Source of the DNA: Acanthochromis polyacanthus
Lineage: Eukaryota; Chordata; Actinopteri; Pomacentridae
DNA length: 64,000 bases
Reading direction: 5' to 3'
Assembly: GCF_021347895.1 (NCBI RefSeq)
Contig: NC_067120.1
Location: forward strand, 11,331,361 to 11,395,360
Shown here one piece after another: positions 61,811 through 64,000 of this stretch. Each line of letters opens with the position of its first letter. Position 1 is the stretch's first letter. A model generated the notes under the pieces. The model did no database searches, was not told where the DNA came from, and was given only the letters and a program-made list of their open reading frames with translations. A program made the translations under genes and the position numbers.

Positions 61811-64000
61811 CGCTTTATAAAAGGAAGAGGGAACGTTGTAAAGTCTAAAGTATGTTATTCAAGCAGCACACCTCAAGAGCCTCTTAACTGTTATTTATCT
61901 TGCCTTCTGTAGGCTAAATGGCCCTCACGGCAGCTCTGCATTAAGGACTCTGTTGAGTGGTCGAATACAACATCAGAATAAGATAAAATGGAAATATCTA
62001 TTGCATATTGTAGCCTGTCTGGCTCAGATGAAGTGAAGCAGCCATGGACAGTAATAAAGCAAAAATAATCTGGTGCTCTCTGCTTTGCTTAGAGTAATAA
62101 TGTAATTTAACAATGTCTGCTCTGATGTATTCTCAGGGTGTATTAAATGCAATAGAATGCTGTAGAGTAGAGAGGGTGGTCACAGGGACCGCTAAACATC
62201 AGTCTGGAGAATGTGTGTTTTCACTTTATATCTGCGTGAGTATTTCACTGCATCTGAAGTTATTGCTTTTCATTTGCATAAATCAATCTCTGAATTTTCC
62301 AAATAAAAAAAACAGACTTGCAAAAGAAAAACCTTTTCTAGTATATAAACTTCAATTTTCCTTGTTTCTGTCTTCCCCATGTTGTTTGCGTTACATCAGT
62401 ACTGGAGTATTACTTCGCAAAGTTTATTTGTCACCTGAAATAAACAAAGAACTTTTGGAGACATGGGAGATAAAACAACTTGAAAATCAGTGTCATTTCT
62501 GTTGGCTTGATTATTTATATTGGAATAACAAGCGCAACTTAATCTCATAAATAAAAAAGGGAGAGATACAGATCCGTCCCCTCCAGGTACTGCCACCACT
62601 TAATCGAATTAGCTCCACTCGCAGGCTTGACGGGCTCTTCAAACACCCCTGGTGACTTCTGAGTGCCGATTACAATCAGCTACTATTTTCAGCCTTTGAT
62701 TAAAATCTGGTGAGGTTGGACAGAATTTTTTTGAGCGCAGAACTAACTAATTATTAACATTGCAGCCCATCTCCCTTTTTTTTATTATACCAGTTACTAA
62801 GGGCCAGTCGACTGGAGTAGTTAAACGATACAAGTATTAATCATGTCAAATCCTGCTGTGCGAAACTAGTAGCTTGGTTTTTATTGACACTTGTTATACT
62901 CGTCATTGTGCCGTCGAAACGCAGATGTTTTACAGATTTTTGTGTCCTATTAAGCAAATCTGAGTGTAGAATATTTGTGAAATCAAAGAGGCCATTTGTA
63001 TTTATTTCATATTGTAAGATTTTGTCTGTTCCAAATGAATTGTGGCTCTATAATCTTTGATAAATAAACTAGCTGTACATACAAATTTCCTCATCTTGCC
63101 GACAACAGCAATGAACACAACTCTTTGCTCGTAAAATAATAGAAGATGATCACAATTGTTCAGGCCTCACACAGTATGTCACAGAATCATTGTAACGTGC
63201 CTGTCAAAGACAATTCTGCTCTTTTGTTACTTTCAAAAGGCAGCTTTTGAATATGAATATGTCACTAATGAATATTTGGTTCTTGCGTGTGTCTGTGAAT
63301 TGATTGCTTTAGGAGGCGTACTAAGACAGAGTGTGGCACGATGGGGCTCAATCATTGCAGCAATGCTGCCGTGCTGCTTTCTGACAGTGATTGAAAGACG
63401 GAGTCACTCTTCACCATGTATGATTCTCGAATCCTTATTCACTGACAAATATCATCTGTCTGATCAATCAATATTTGCAGCTTTATTTTAGTAATGCAGT
63501 GCTTAAGAGGCAATAATTAACGCCATGCTGGGTTGTTAAAAGCCTATTTTTATGTGACAGACCGAAATAGACATACAGAAATAGGAAGATGAAAACCTTT
63601 AGTTGAGGTTGGTAGTGGCACATCGTGCACACGATCCCAACACACTGCACTATGAACTTATCTAGAACTTGAGATTTTCCTACAGCGTAGCAATTTCGGT
63701 CGCTTTCAAGTTATGTTAATGTGAAAAACTGGAGTTTTTTTTACTTTGAAGTTTTTTTTTGTTGAATGTTCATGATTTAGAATTATTTGGGTTAAAGCTA
63801 CTTTAAGGAAAGCGTTTAGGTGTATGAAAGTTCAAATCAAATACAAATTAAAGTCTTTAAAATTTTTACATATCTGATTTTTGAACAACTGTTGACGCAA
63901 AACTTTCATTTAGCTTACTTTTCCTTAAGAAACAATAACGTTTCACCACTTTTTGAGGTTTTAAGTTTGTTTGTGTAGTTGAAATATAATATGAAACAAT

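Larger units (their letters stand above)
53888..64000 (+). other. rora: Start of rora intron 1
   Basis: Begins with GTAAGC and runs past the window edge, at least 10.1 kb; in mammals the corresponding intron is hundreds of kb long. The first kilobase (to about 54880) remains CpG-rich, continuous with the exon. No further rora exon is seen: no frame encodes the expected DNA-binding-domain zinc-finger cysteine pattern. Contents listed separately are T-tracts, a GTT repeat, a hAT BED-finger relic, a DR4 site, a two-copy minisatellite and a (TG)n run. The ORF at 62113-62550 (145 codons) shows no domain. A patch at 62580-62770, with CCTTTGATT and TAATTATTAA, looks enhancer-like by composition only. 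Confidence 0.75.

Noticed and set aside
62113..62550. 145-codon + strand open frame in rora intron 1
   Set aside because: Lys/Asn/Leu-rich composition typical of AT-rich non-coding DNA, with no motif; not a rora exon.
1..64000. CRISPR arrays, tRNA or rRNA genes, viral or prokaryotic genes
   Set aside because: No regularly spaced repeats, cloverleaf-type box pairs, rRNA segments or phage or viral domains were recognised in either strand.

Overview
This window looks like a non-coding-rich stretch of a teleost fish chromosome (probably a spiny-rayed fish; that narrowing is inference). It has no bacterial features and no long open reading frames. Base composition is AT-leaning, microsatellites and T-tracts are frequent, and there are several fish-type transposon relics: Tc1-like DNA transposons, a 5'-truncated LINE with a GAA-type tail, an L2-like tail ending in CCAT repeats, a hAT/BED-finger relic, and a MITE.

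Only one host coding exon is recognised. Positions 53734-53887 on the + strand encode 51 codons plus one base, followed by a GTAAGC splice donor. The peptide matches the N-terminus of the alpha-1 isoform of the nuclear receptor RORA (retinoic-acid-receptor-related orphan receptor alpha). Which teleost copy (roraa or rorab) cannot be told from this exon. Roughly the first 53.6 kb is then upstream of rora, and the last 10 kb is the start of its first intron. No DNA-binding or ligand-binding domain exon lies in the window.

Layout: 1-7.6 kb, AT-rich desert. 7.66-7.99 kb, LINE 3' relic. 8-22.9 kb, desert with short-ORF noise, polypyrimidine/polypurine tracts, a perfect DR4 nuclear-receptor repeat at 13066 and an unexplained 115-codon minus-strand ORF at 14.7-15.0 kb. 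22.93-23.05 kb, LINE tail with a target-site duplication. 23-41 kb, desert with (TA)n, (CA)n and a SINE-like relic at 31.6 kb. 41.4-44.5 kb, a transposon cluster: a possible piggyBac-like relic, then a dead Tc1-like transposase gene split by a MITE. 48.23-49.19 kb, an internally deleted Tc1-like element with 285-bp arms. 51.36-51.73 kb, L2-like tail. 52.5-53.9 kb, CpG-richer rora promoter zone and exon 1. 53.9-64 kb, intron 1 with a hAT BED-finger relic and a second perfect DR4 at 59025.

No clearly new biological system was found. The observations most worth checking are the altered methyl-degron-like motif in the rora N-terminus, the two perfect DR4 repeats, the nested transposons, and the 14.7 kb ORF.
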